A stretch of 64,000 bases of DNA from Symbiodinium natans. Its lineage: Eukaryota > Sar > Dinophyceae > Suessiales > Symbiodiniaceae. The notes under the pieces are model-generated. The model saw nothing but the letters and a program-made list of their open reading frames with translations, was not told the DNA's origin and did no database searches. A program made the translations under genes and the position numbers. The DNA is taken from assembly GCA_905221605.1 (NCBI GenBank), contig CAJNDS010002120.1, positions 117,001 to 181,000 of the forward strand. The letters are read 5' to 3'. Below, piece by piece: positions 1 to 8,999 of this stretch; position 1 is the stretch's first letter, and the number at the start of each line of letters is the position of its first letter.

Positions 1-148
1 AGCCTGACTCTCCAAACTCAGCCTTCAGCAGGTCTTGCCTCAAAGTCTGCAGCTGGTCGCCCAAGCAAGAACCTTTTCAAGCCCATGCAACATGCGCATG
101 AGCTTTGTTTAGGGACCATGTGGACAACCGACAACTACTCCTGCACAT

Positions 149-260
149 GGGCATTTCCCAAAATAGGGGTACCCCTTTTATACCCCAATTAGAATCGAAT
201 CCCCTTAAAGGGACCCCCCCCCCCCCCTCAAAACGGGTACCCGTATTTTCGGAAACCCCC
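149..260. mobile_element. Family B miniature inverted-repeat element, copy 1
   Basis: Non-coding element of about 112 bp. The right end reads ACCCGTATTTTCGGAAACCC and the left end is a diverged inverted counterpart (CATTTCCCAAAATAGGGGTA). The middle holds a poly-C run and the CCCCTTAAAGGG core seen in the copies at 13.3 and 60.3 kb. No clear target-site duplication is visible. It is probably a non-autonomous DNA transposon or an introner-like element; no transposase is encoded. Confidence 0.6.
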
Positions 261-518
261 AAGTGAGTCTCGACGCCCTGCAACGCATCAACGAAAGCCT
301 CTCCAGAAAAATGGACAGCCAAGCCCCACAACCGCGCGTTCAGTTCATGCATGACTGGCGTTTTTCAGAAATTCCGGAATTCCGGGGAGTTCAAGCACTC
401 GAAGAGGAGTGGGCTGCAGGGGAGTGCAGACTTGGGTCCCCGGCTTTGCCAAGGTGCGGTACAGAACGTGCTGCGGTTGAGTGAGGATTGGCCTGACAAA
501 CCCTAAGACCTTAGCCTA

Positions 519-603
519 AAGCCCTAAACCCTAAACCCTAAACCCTAAACCCTAAACCCTAAACCCTAAACCCTAAACCCTAAACCCTAAACCCTAAACC
601 CTC
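519..603 (-). repeat. Interspersed telomere-type tract (CCCTAAA)n
   Basis: About eleven near-perfect CCCTAAA units with variant units at the 5' edge. This heptamer is the plant/dinoflagellate telomere unit. Here it is internal, flanked by unrelated sequence on both sides, and is one of more than 80 such tracts in the window. Confidence 0.95.
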
Positions 604-696
604 AAGCGGAGCGGACTGGGAGTTTTCGGCTCCTGCTACTTGTACCAATACCGAAGCCAAGGAGCACACTTCACCGAACGAAGTACACTGTACCAT

Positions 697-799
697 TTGG
701 GATGTTCCCCCTTATACTAGCAGTCCTTAAAGGGATTAGAGTAGGGGGGGCACAATAACCCCTGTTAAGGAGCTGTTAGTATATGGGGGAACATCCCAA
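697..799. mobile_element. Family A miniature inverted-repeat element, copy 1
   Basis: Terminal inverted repeats begin TTGGGATGTTCCCCC and end with its reverse complement. The inner parts TATACTAGCAGTCCTTAA and its counterpart are also inverted. The 8 bases before (TGTACCAT) and after (TGTACAAT) match at 7 of 8, which supports an 8-bp target-site duplication. There is no coding capacity. Confidence 0.8.
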
Positions 800-826
800 T
801 GTACAATGTACAAACGTCTGAAGCAC

Positions 827-883
827 CTAAACCCTAAACCCTAAACCCTAAACCCTAAACCCTAAACCCTAAACCCTAAACCC
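827..883 (-). repeat. Interspersed telomere-type tract (CCCTAAA)n
   Basis: Eight uninterrupted CCCTAAA units that begin just 27 bp beyond a family A element. Confidence 0.95.
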
Positions 884-1082
884 GTCCACTTCGCCCAGGC
901 TCTGATCCTACCGGGGCTCCAGGCGTGCAGGCCGCAAGGAACGAAGCACAAAGGCGGGGCACCGGACTCGGAACACCATCCTCGCATGTGGTGGCGGAGT
1001 CTTGTTTTGAAATGTTTTGAAGACCTGGCATGATATGAAAAAACTGATAACTTCCTGACCTGTGAGGTGGCGGGGAAGGGTG

Positions 1083-1168
1083 TGAGGGGCGGGGAGGGGT
1101 GGTGAGGGGGAGGGGTGGTGAGGGGGAGGGGTGGTGAGGGGGAGGGGTGGTGAGGGGGAGGGGTCATT
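1083..1168. repeat. G-rich minisatellite
   Basis: Four tandem copies of an 18-bp G-rich unit (core GGGGAGGGGTGGTGAG). The unit could form G-quadruplex structures on the plus strand. No gene is seen between 890 and 1490. Confidence 0.85.
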
Positions 1169-1498
1169 CCTGGGCCAGAACTATCGCAGTTTCCCCGCTT
1201 TGGCTCTGGATTAAGCACGACCGCGGCAAGAACTGGCCTTCTCGGGAGGGCCCATAGCATCCCTCACATAGCAGAGAAGGCGAGCCTAGGTCAGTTCCGA
1301 ATTGTTCGGGCGGGCTTTGGTCAAGGGACGGCTGGAGAAAGGTTTGGGAGAGGAAGGTATGATTTCTGCTCCGCTCATGCTCTGTGTATGTGTGTGTGCT
1401 GCAGGAACTTCAGTACTGTCATGTACTGCCACCCTTGCATCATTGCAGCGGCAACAGCGACGACGATGATGTGTGAGGGTGGCAATGAGTGGTACAAC

Positions 1499-1537
1499 AA
1501 CCCTAAGCCCTAAACCCTAAACCCTACACCCTAAACC
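1499..1537 (-). repeat. Short telomere-type tract
   Basis: Five CCCTAAA-type units, two of them variants (CCCTAAG, CCCTACA). Confidence 0.85.
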
Positions 1538-1647
1538 GCAGAGCTGCCGACAAGCTCCGGCAGCTCCCGGAAGGGCAAGCGCTCGCGCGATGCCTCTGGG
1601 GGGGGCGGATTTGCAGCTCAGATGCCACGTTCAGATGCCATGTCTAG

Positions 1648-1692
1648 GATTTAGGGTTTAGGGTTTAGGGTTTAGGGTTTAGGGTTTAGGGC
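1648..1692 (+). repeat. Interspersed telomere-type tract (TTTAGGG)n
   Basis: Six TTTAGGG units in the opposite orientation to the tract 110 bp upstream. Confidence 0.95.
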
Positions 1693-1806
1693 TACTCTAG
1701 GATGGCCCTTAAAACCCTCTGAAAAATATTCCTGAATAGGATCCTCTTAAACCCAGTAAGGGCAAATACAAAATGTCCCAAAGGCCTCCCGAGTTATGTA
1801 GCTTCT

Positions 1807-1912
1807 GTGGGGGTTTACGAAACTAAGGGCCCATAATGGAGTCCCCAAATGGTAGGATCTCCTGAGCAAAAGGATCCCAACAGGGTACCCCCTTAGTGTC
1901 GTAAACCCCCAC
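1807..1912. mobile_element. Family B miniature inverted-repeat element, copy 2, with 9-bp target-site duplication
   Basis: The ends are GTGGGGGTTTACGA and its exact reverse complement TCGTAAACCCCCAC. The flanking 9-mers GTAGCTTCT (1798-1806) and GTAGCTTGT (1913-1921) match at 8 of 9 positions. A 9-bp duplication is typical of Mutator-like (MULE) transposons. The element has no transposase and is read as a MITE. It is the best-bounded member of its family in this window. Confidence 0.75.
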
Positions 1913-2046
1913 GTAGCTTGTAGCCTTTGCACAGGGAGTTAAACCCTAGACCCTAAACCCTTAAACCGCGCTTCTCTACCTCATCCTCAAGCCAAGTCAA
2001 CAGCTCTGTTTGGCAGCTGCTGAGGCCTTCTTAAAAGGGTGTGGTG

Positions 2047-2127
2047 TTGGGATGTTCCCAGGGTTTGTAATAGGGGGGGTACTATAATCCCGAGTAAGGA
2101 CTGTTAGTATCAGGGGGAACATCCCAA
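2047..2127. mobile_element. Family A miniature inverted-repeat element, copy 2, with perfect 8-bp target-site duplication
   Basis: It starts TTGGGATGTTCCC and ends GGGGGAACATCCCAA. The sequence GTGTGGTG is present directly before (2039-2046) and after (2128-2135), a perfect 8-bp target-site duplication. The 81-bp interior carries the family core TAATCCCGAGTAAGGACTG. A cut-and-paste transposase mobilised in trans is the likely origin; the superfamily is unresolved because the TTGGG terminus is not a standard hAT end. Confidence 0.85.
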
Positions 2128-2252
2128 GTGTGGTGGCTTGAGTTCTTGAGCTAGACCCTGCTAGCTGCTCCAACTTCCAGGCCTTCTCCACTTCCTCCAG
2201 GCTGACGTTCCACGAGTGGGCCATGACCGTGACGATGGACAGTGCCTTCTCT

Positions 2253-2273
2253 ACCGTAGCCATTTAGCTCAAG
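2253..2273 (+). ncRNA. Spliced-leader exon-like sequence (SL RNA pseudogene or relict)
   Basis: The 21 bases match the 22-nt dinoflagellate spliced leader at its first 13 positions (ACCGTAGCCATTT) and last 7 (GCTCAAG); one base is lost and one changed between them. The change removes the ATTTTGG motif, the proposed Sm-binding site within dinoflagellate SL RNA. GTATG follows at 2274, as expected for the donor of an SL RNA gene rather than for an mRNA-derived copy. Downstream, 2281-2310 has short GCC...GGC hairpins. It is probably a decayed SL RNA gene; an alternative is a relict SL from a retroposed mRNA. No 5S rRNA or tandem SL copy is seen nearby. Confidence 0.55.
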
Positions 2274-2755
2274 GTATGACAAGCCAGTAGGCCCAGTAGG
2301 CGAAAGCGCTTACCGAAGAAAACGATCCTTTGGGGTTGAGTGCCTCTTTGCAGTTGTGGCGTTGAGCCTATCAGATAATCTGTACCTTTGCGTTCCTCGC
2401 GGCAAACTTGTTCGCTATTGTGCGTCTGGAGAAAGATCTCGCTAGTTTTCCCTCGCCCTCTTCAGATCACGCACAAGCCCAGCACGGCAGCTCTCAACCC
2501 TTGAACGTTTTAACTTTCACAGCTTTGCTGCATTTTGCTAGCGAGTGTGTTGCACTGCACATTTTCGCAGAAAGGGGCATGCTTTCCGAATCCCCCAACT
2601 AGAACATACCACAACCGGAGACTTGAAAAAAACAAGCCTCAGGCCAACGCAACTTCTAGAAGAGATGTAGCCACGGATCCTTTTGAGTTGGCTTGCTCGC
2701 CACATTCGCAACTGGCAGGTTGGCCAAGGTGCCGAAGATTGAAGAGAGCCCAAAT

Positions 2756-2832
2756 GGGGGTTTGCGTAAATAAGTAGTAGGATCCCCTTATAATAACGAC
2801 CCCAATAAGGTACCCCGAGTTTCGGAAACCCC
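2756..2832. mobile_element. Family B miniature element, copy 3
   Basis: It begins GGGGGTTTGCGTAAATAAG and ends GTTTCGGAAACCCC, with the family core GGATCCCCTTATAATAACGA between. No target-site duplication is recognised. Confidence 0.6.
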
Positions 2833-3034
2833 TACCTGAACCCTGACTTCCCAACTTGAAAACCCTGAAGCAGGACTGAGTCATGCCAAGCTCCCAAAAT
2901 CTCCGAAACATGCTGGCGCCTCGATTGCGCAGGCACGGAGAAGTGTGTCGCAGCCTAAGTACACAGGCCAGCACGACCGCGCTGGGGTGAGCCAGGTGAG
3001 TAGGGTGGAATGGCTGTAGACTTCTAAACAAAAT

Positions 3035-3070
3035 GTTTCCGAAATCAGGGGTTCCTTATTAGCGTCCTTA
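3035..3070 (+). mobile_element. Family B element fragment (one end only)
   Basis: GTTTCCGAAATCAGGGGTTC followed by CTTATTAGCGTCCTTA is one family B terminus. No opposite end is present, so it is truncated. Confidence 0.45.
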
Positions 3071-3173
3071 CACTATTGGAATCCGAGCACGAGATCAGGC
3101 ACACCCTGGCCCAGGCTCCGAACCCTCCCAAAAGCGATGGACCAACAAGCTCCGAATGATCCGTCGACACCCG

Positions 3174-3213
3174 GGTTTAGGGCTTAGGGTTTAGGGTTTA
3201 GGGTTTAGGGTTG
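3174..3213 (+). repeat. Interspersed telomere-type tract
   Basis: Five TTTAGGG-type units, one of them TTAGGGC. Confidence 0.9.
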
Positions 3214-3354
3214 CCCCAAAACATCCCAAAAGCGTTGAGCTGCACCAGGTCCCCAAGCCACACTTGAACAGCCACTCTTCAGCATCTCTTCAGCCCTATG
3301 CCCTAGGCCCTATACTGTCAACTTAACAACTCTTGCTGCCACCTTAACAATGAT

Positions 3355-3409
3355 CCTAAACCCTAAACCCTAAACCCTAAACCCTAAACCCTAAACCCTA
3401 AACCCTAAA
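3355..3409 (-). repeat. Interspersed telomere-type tract
   Basis: Seven to eight CCCTAAA units. Confidence 0.95.
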
Positions 3410-3682
3410 TTCTTCATCCTTTAAGGCCAGGGCAGGCGAGGCCCAACAGCAGCCTTGGCTCCATCACATGCCGAACTCGAGGGGCTTTCCCCAAGTTTCT
3501 TTGCTTCTCCTGGGAGGTTTTTTTTTGCTGCGGACTCTGCAGGATTCGGTTGTGCTCCAAACCTTCTATGTTTCTTAAGGCACCCTAGGTTGTGTCAGGA
3601 TTCGGCGTTTCGTGGCTTCAGGTTGGCCAGGTGGCCGTAACAGTACAAGACTCAGCGAAGCCATAATTGCGAGAATGTTCTG

Positions 3683-3794
3683 AAACCCTAAACCCTAAAC
3701 CCTAAACCCTAAACCCTACGCCCTGAACCCTAAACCCTAAACCCTAAACCCTAAACCCTAAACCCTAAACCCTAAACCCTAAACCCTAAACCCT
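3683..3794 (-). repeat. Long interspersed telomere-type tract
   Basis: About sixteen CCCTAAA units with one interruption (CCCTACG, CCCTGAA) near 3716-3728. The region 3410-3682 has no credible gene. Confidence 0.95.
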
Positions 3795-3904
3795 GCCCAC
3801 AAGGCAAGCCTCTCCACACCAAGTCACAGCTCCAGTGCGCCTCCGCACATCAGCGCGCCCAAGGCAGGGCCCCAGGCTGCCTTGGAGTTGCCTCGCAGAG
3901 TTCT

Positions 3905-3968
3905 GTTTAGGGTTTAGGGCTTAGGGTTTAGGGTTTAGGGTGGTTTAGGGTTTAGGGTTTAGGGTTTG
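3905..3968 (+). repeat. Interspersed telomere-type tract
   Basis: Nine TTTAGGG units broken by GGGTGG. It faces the opposite-orientation tract 110 bp upstream. Confidence 0.95.
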
Positions 3969-4132
3969 GGCCCTTAGAGCGAAGGGCCTTGTGGGTAGCA
4001 GGTATCTGAGGCCCAGACTTTGCAGGAAGGCCGCACGCAGCTGACCAGCGAAGAATGGGAGAAGGTACGCGATGTCGTATGCCTCCGCAGCCTCACGGGT
4101 CTCCTCACAGGCTGCGCACTGAGAGCAATGGC

Positions 4133-4275
4133 TTGGGATGTTCCCGCGTATACTAACCGTCCTTCATAGGGATTCTAGTACTACCCCTAATATAATCCCT
4201 ATTAAGATAGGGATTCTAGTACCCACCTATTAAAATCCCTACTAAGGACTGCTAGCAGAAGTGGGAACATCCCAA
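4133..4275. mobile_element. Family A element, copy 3, with internal duplication
   Basis: The ends TTGGGATGTTCCC and GGGAACATCCCAA are intact. The interior carries the block GGGATTCTAGTAC twice, each followed by an A+T-rich TAATCCCT-like block, so it is longer (143 bp) than its relatives. The flanks share only GCAA, so the target-site duplication is lost or was never clean. Confidence 0.75.
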
Positions 4276-4445
4276 GCAAAATAGGCCCAATCTGTGTCGA
4301 CTCAGGAGAGCCTGCCCGGGAGGTAAAGGATCCACGGAGTCCACGGAATCGCGATCGAAGCTGAAGGTCTCTGTAGTGGCCTTGAGCCTTTCAGACACAG
4401 AATTCTGGGGCAACAACACCGCGCAAGTAGGACATGTTAGATAAC

Positions 4446-4551
4446 TTGGGATCTTCCCCCTTATACTAACAGTTCTTCATGGGGATTCTAGTACCCCCTA
4501 GCCCTATGATGATCCCTGTTAAGACTGTTAGTATACGGGGGAACATCCCAA
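4446..4551. mobile_element. Family A element, copy 4
   Basis: It starts TTGGGATCTTCCCCC and ends GGGGGAACATCCCAA, with TATACTAACAGT and its inverted counterpart inside. No matching flanks are seen. Confidence 0.75.
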
Positions 4552-4591
4552 CACCACACCCGTTTCCGAAGGCCTCAGGAGCTGCAAAACA

Positions 4592-4628
4592 GAACTGTTG
4601 ACTGCTAGTATGAGGGGGAACATCCCAA
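4592..4628 (-). mobile_element. Family A solo right end
   Basis: The block ending GAGGGGGAACATCCCAA is a right terminus with no partner of its own. It lies 41 bp beyond copy 4, so it may be a nested or truncated insertion. Confidence 0.6.
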
Positions 4629-4701
4629 GTCATATAACAGGTTTAGGCAAAGCAGCTCAACAGCCTCCAGCAAACACCTTCAAGAGACATCAACTGGGCT
4701 C

Positions 4702-4753
4702 AAAACCCTAAACCCTAAACCCTAAACCTAAAACCTAAACCCTAAACCCTAAA
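4702..4753 (-). repeat. Interspersed telomere-type tract
   Basis: Seven CCCTAAA units, two with an inserted A or a lost C. Confidence 0.9.
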
Positions 4754-4918
4754 GGGGCCTCCGCGCATCCAGATCCCAGTCCCAGGTGGCGGTCCAGGGA
4801 TCCAACGCCCCCACCCAGGCGCGGAAAGCCCAAGGCTCCCTCGGAGCTGGCTCCGGCACCTCCAAGGAACCCCAGGTGTGAGCAAGAGATTTGAGGGATA
4901 CAGAGATCGATAGATAGA

Positions 4919-4962
4919 TAATGTATACATATATATATATGCATGTCTATCTATATGTGTAA
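4919..4962. repeat. TA/GTAT microsatellite
   Basis: Alternating TA dinucleotides and CTAT steps marking the left edge of an AT-richer stretch. Confidence 0.8.
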
Positions 4963-7061
4963 TGCAACCCCCCCCACCACCAAAAAAAAAAAACCTTCGG
5001 AGTGCGCAAGAGCAAAAACACAGCAGCACAGTATTTGCGATCTCCTTCCTTCCTCGAAGGTGCATCTCTGAAAACCTTCTTTATTGTCTCAACAATCACA
5101 TGAACATGCAACTACAAGGTAGAATGATTATACACATCATACATAGACACACCTAGTTGGGGACCGTTTGTATGCGGGACTACGCAAGACTACCTAGATA
5201 GGGGGACACCATAAACGGGAATACTGTGTTTGCAGATAAGCACGTGTCTTTTTTCCAGGAATGCCCGGGAATAGACATTTGGGGCATCTCAAAAGACACT
5301 TTTCCATTCTCTTTTCGCGAGAAACGTCTTGTAGCCAGTACTTCCCAGCCCGAAACTGCTCCTGGCAGAAAAGGGGGGAAGGGGCATCAGGGTATCGATG
5401 TCAAAGGCTGCATGCTCACATTGGAGAAGCCCTACGAAACGAAGACCTTTTCTGACGCAAGAATGCTTGCTTCTGTGAGTGACCTCACACGAAATACTCA
5501 ACATGAAGCATTGTCGAGTTCTTCACCAGAGAATGGAGGCAACGAGAAGAATCTCTCCAGACTCGCAGATCCTAAAACTTAACCCTGCGGGGAGCCGAAG
5601 ATGCTGTCAAATTGTGTGGATATTTAGTGGATCTTCGCAACGTCAGATGTCCATAGGGTTTGATGTCATTTGTGTTTTGCGAACGTTCTTCCTTTGAAGA
5701 AGCCTAAATGTCCCCAAACCCAAACCTTAGAAACTCCCCAACCCCCATAAAGTTGCAAGAACCTCCAAAAGTTCGGAACTCAAGGGTTTCAAGACAGCTT
5801 CTTTCCATAGCAAACTCCCGAACCCCTCTCTATCCAAAAAGTTACATTTCCATTCGCTTTTCTTGAGAAACACGTCCTGAAGCCAGCATTTCCCTTCCCG
5901 AAGCTGCTACTGGGAGAAAAGGGGGGTCAGCGTCCCGATGCCCTAAAAGACCACGGATAGACAATTGGACAGGGAATCTCAGGGTTTGCCAGGCTGGGGG
6001 GGCACAGGCTTGAGAAAATTGGGGTTCTTATTATTTTCTTCAAGGTAACTCTGTATGTTATGTCTATGCGAGTTGTGCCAATTCGACATAGTATATCATA
6101 CACTGTGGTATTTAATTAGTATGTCAGCAGTATTTCATTATTGTATATTGCGGTAGCTTCTTCCAGGAAACTTTGGATGTTGAGGTATTTTGCCTTGGCC
6201 TACAAAAACATAACTTCAGCTAGAATCACTGTGCTTGTTTTGGTTTTCTTTTTGTTTGCAAGGTTTTGGTTCACTGTGCGCTGTTTTCTATACTTGTCCA
6301 AAGCAGAGAAGAGCACAAATCTCAAAATAAAAAACAAACATGCAAACATCCAACAATCCGAGCCTCCCCAGAAACTCCTCCCAGGAAAGTTTGGAAGTTT
6401 GCGGGTTTTTGGATTTTCTGAAGAAATGTTCACAGTGGAGTTTGGGCCGTACGGCTTTCCCCAGTATCACTTATAAGAGGGCGGCGTTCATAAAAATGTA
6501 CCCCTATCAGAACTCCATTGGCGTCCCAGCAGGAGGCCTCACTACTTGAAGAGTGACCACTGCATGAACTAAGAGGTTACTAGTTGCGGTTAGGGTATTC
6601 AAGAAGAATGTTTGACAATAAGTTTTCTGTATGTAAAAACCTTGTAAGAGTCTCAAGTATTTGAACCACTGAAAACAAAACATGCTCATGTGCTCTGCGC
6701 AGGTCTGTGCTAATGAGGTCAAAACAGAAAAGTATATTTGCTCAAAGAAAGTTAAGCTGAATGACATTTCTTTCAATAAGGACCATGCTGCCATCCTTTT
6801 AAGTACTGTCTAAGACAGTTTAGATCTCCTGAAAACCCTTGCCTTTCGACGACACGTGTTTCAGTTTCTCTGATCCCTAAATCTTACAACCTTGGTAATA
6901 CACCTGGGATATTATACTAGACCCTGCTAGAATGTCGAACTGCTCAAATGAAGACAGTTTCCCAATATCCCTCCCAGGAAGCCAACAAGATTTTGTTTCG
7001 GTCCGGTACAATGGCTGCCGGATCAAAAAACTTGAAAAGCATCCCAAAAAACAAACAACCG
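4963..7061. other. AT-richer stretch free of telomere-type tracts; no confirmed gene
   Basis: Nearly 2.1 kb without a single telomere-type tract, visibly richer in A/T than the surroundings. It contains many short ORFs on both strands that I do not recognise. The best is a 118-codon plus-strand ORF (5226-5582), which lies over a local duplication described separately. It could be a large intron or intergenic DNA. Confidence 0.5.
5301..5945. repeat. Diverged local direct duplication (5301-5406 and 5845-5945)
   Basis: Both blocks share TTCCATTC, CTTTTC, GAGAAAC, GAAGC or GTAGCCAG, CCCGAA, CTGCT, AGAAAAGGGGG and CGATG in the same order, about 540 bp apart. Many substitutions separate them. The first copy lies in the 118-codon ORF at 5226-5582; the second copy does not keep that frame. 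Confidence 0.6.
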
Positions 7062-7136
7062 AGGGTTTAGGGTTTAGGGTAGGGTTTAGGGTTCAGGGTT
7101 CAGGGTTCAGGATTTAGGGTTTAGGGTTGAGGGTTT
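7062..7136 (+). repeat. Telomere-type tract with GGGTTCA variant units
   Basis: Starts and ends with TTTAGGG; the centre has three TTCAGGG units in a row. Confidence 0.9.
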
Positions 7137-7705
7137 GAAGGGTTTTGGGTTTATTTGTTTATTGATCCCTCTTTATTTTGTTGTTGACCCTTTTTTATTT
7201 TTTGACCCCTATCCCTACTAAGTAGGAAGGTTTGTTCGGTTAGAGAACCTTTCCTTAGTGAAGTGAAGTGACCATTCACTTCCAGGGCATGCATTTCTTG
7301 TTACTAGTAGAAGGTTCGATTGAACTCTTGAGCTGGCTCGTGCTTATGGAGCCCCCGGAAGTATCTCATGTAACTTTCCATGTCGAGGTTGGTCCATTGG
7401 AGGGGGGGTGTAAAGTGTCTTCCGAGTTTGAGACATGCACACGTAACAGGGCTTGGACTCCGGAACCCTCTGCGGACCTGGATGGAGACAGATGCATCCT
7501 CAGCTGCCCAAGCCACCAGCAGCTGCCGCCGAAGCCGGTCCCCTCGGAGAAAGCTTGGACCGCTTCTATTTCTTTTTTTGCTGAGCGGGCTGTTCTTTTG
7601 CTGCAAGAAGTAGGCAAATGCAGCTGCAAGTTATGCGCCTCGAGACATAGAGGCGCTGTAGCCAGCCTTCACGCGGGCCACGAAATCCTGAGCAGGACTT
7701 CAGAA

Positions 7706-7730
7706 GGGTTTAGGGTTTAGGGTTTAGGGT
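7706..7730 (+). repeat. Short telomere-type tract
   Basis: Three to four TTTAGGG units. The interval 7140-7700 shows no recognisable gene. Confidence 0.85.
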
Positions 7731-7940
7731 AAGGCTATTCTAAGGGCATGTTGGGTCTTTTGGCTTCAGTCTTGGGGTGCTGATGAGCGGGCCCGCAAGT
7801 CCTGATTGGGTTTTGCTTCACTGCTCGACTTCTTGTGAGTAGCTCGCTATGTGGCAGGCAGTATCTTGCCTTTGAGAACCTTCGCCGCCGCTACAGCCTA
7901 GGGGTTGGCAGCTGCCTTGTGCACTTAACCGATAATCGTT

Positions 7941-7983
7941 TTAGGGTTTAGGGTTTAGAGTTTAGGGTTAAGGGTTCAGGGTA
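7941..7983 (+). repeat. Telomere-type tract, degenerate
   Basis: TTTAGGG units with single-base variants (TTTAGAG, TTAAGGG, TTCAGGG). Confidence 0.85.
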
Positions 7984-8091
7984 AGGCATCATGTCTGTGC
8001 CCCCGTGCGAACAGCTGCCGCAGCCTCAGCCTACACCAAAGTGAAACAGTGCCAGTCCCAAATCCTGTCCTACATATTCCTAGTATTCCCC

Positions 8092-8146
8092 TAAACCCTA
8101 AACCCTAAACCCTAAACCCTAAACCCTAAACCCTAAACCCTAAACT
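8092..8146 (-). repeat. Interspersed telomere-type tract
   Basis: Seven to eight CCCTAAA units. Confidence 0.95.
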
Positions 8147-8281
8147 CCCACATCGTAGACGCCAGCGTGGATGGCCCGATGACGGTCCTGCAGCTGCTCC
8201 CACTGCGAGGGTACGAGCTCAGGCCACCAGCGCACAGCATGCTCCAGCAGCCATTCGGGCACCTCGCCATCCTCGCCTGAA

Positions 8282-8335
8282 GTTTAGGGTTTAGGGTTTA
8301 GGGAAGTTTAGGGTTTAGGGGTTGAGGGTCTAGGG
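8282..8335 (+). repeat. Interspersed telomere-type tract
   Basis: TTTAGGG units with one internal disruption and variant ends. Confidence 0.9.
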
Positions 8336-8479
8336 TGAAGGGGCCTCCAGAGTTTTCGGGCTGGGTTTGTGGTAACGGGTGCAGGGCTTCTGGCACTTGC
8401 GCCCTTTCTAGCTACATAGCTAGCTGCAGTCCTGGTACGCGCTGACCTGCGTCAGTGCTTAAATGTTCTTCGCTCCAGT

Positions 8480-8641
8480 TTAAAACTTTCTTTCAGTGTT
8501 GAGGATATGTTGGGTGAAGTTGTTGGTACTGATGATACTCATGAACAGGCCGATGATGACAACGACGACGAAGATGACGGCGACGATTGTGAGTACGGCG
8601 TATGAAAACATGGAAGACCAGACGACGATGATCATGCCCAT
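8480..8641 (-). CDS. Alternative reading: 53-residue hydrophobic membrane-type ORF
   Basis: The start codon sits in GCCACCATGG, preceded by TTTTCAG, which could be a spliced-leader acceptor six bases upstream. Codons end mostly in C. It would be almost wholly one membrane helix, with an end (GLFMSIISTNNF) that loosely recalls the S6 end of voltage-gated cation channels. That likeness is pattern only. The Val/Ile richness may simply be the antisense of the Asp codons of the overlapping plus-strand exon candidate. Confidence 0.2.
   Translation of the reverse strand: MGMIIVVWSSMFSYAVLTIVAVIFVVVVIIGLFMSIISTNNFTQHILNTERKF
8497..8588 (+). CDS. Candidate internal exon encoding an Asp-rich segment
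   Basis: A polypyrimidine tract and CAG (CTTTCTTTCAG, ending 8496) precede it, and GTGAGT follows at 8589, so both splice borders are canonical. In the open frame it encodes VEDMLGEVVGTDD followed by a run of Asp and Glu. No domain is recognised; acidic runs are common in low-complexity linkers. Antisense of Asp codons reads Ile/Val, so the strongly hydrophobic minus-strand ORF 8480-8641 overlaps it exactly; only one of the two is likely real. I favour the plus strand because of the splice signals. Confidence 0.35.
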
Positions 8642-8999
8642 GGTGGCCCTGAAAACCATTCTGACATGACCGCACGCAGCTACCATCTCACATTTCTGAT
8701 GCAAACCTCGAACTCAGACCTTCCAGTTCTCAATCTTCGAACTGCTTATCAATCTTCCTACGGCTATCAACATGGGAACCATCGCGTGCCGAACAGGCCA
8801 TCGCTACGTCATCTCAATTCTTGACAGAAAGGGCTCCTGTAACGACTGATAAATGGCAGTCAGAGAACGTGCATGGGCGAGCAATCGCTGCGCTGCCGAC
8901 ACCTGGCGGCGACTGCGACAACAGCAGGAGTCTGGCAACGAAGCTCTGCACATTGTGTCCATCAACAGATGCCAGGATGCTATGTCCTGATGCCTTACA

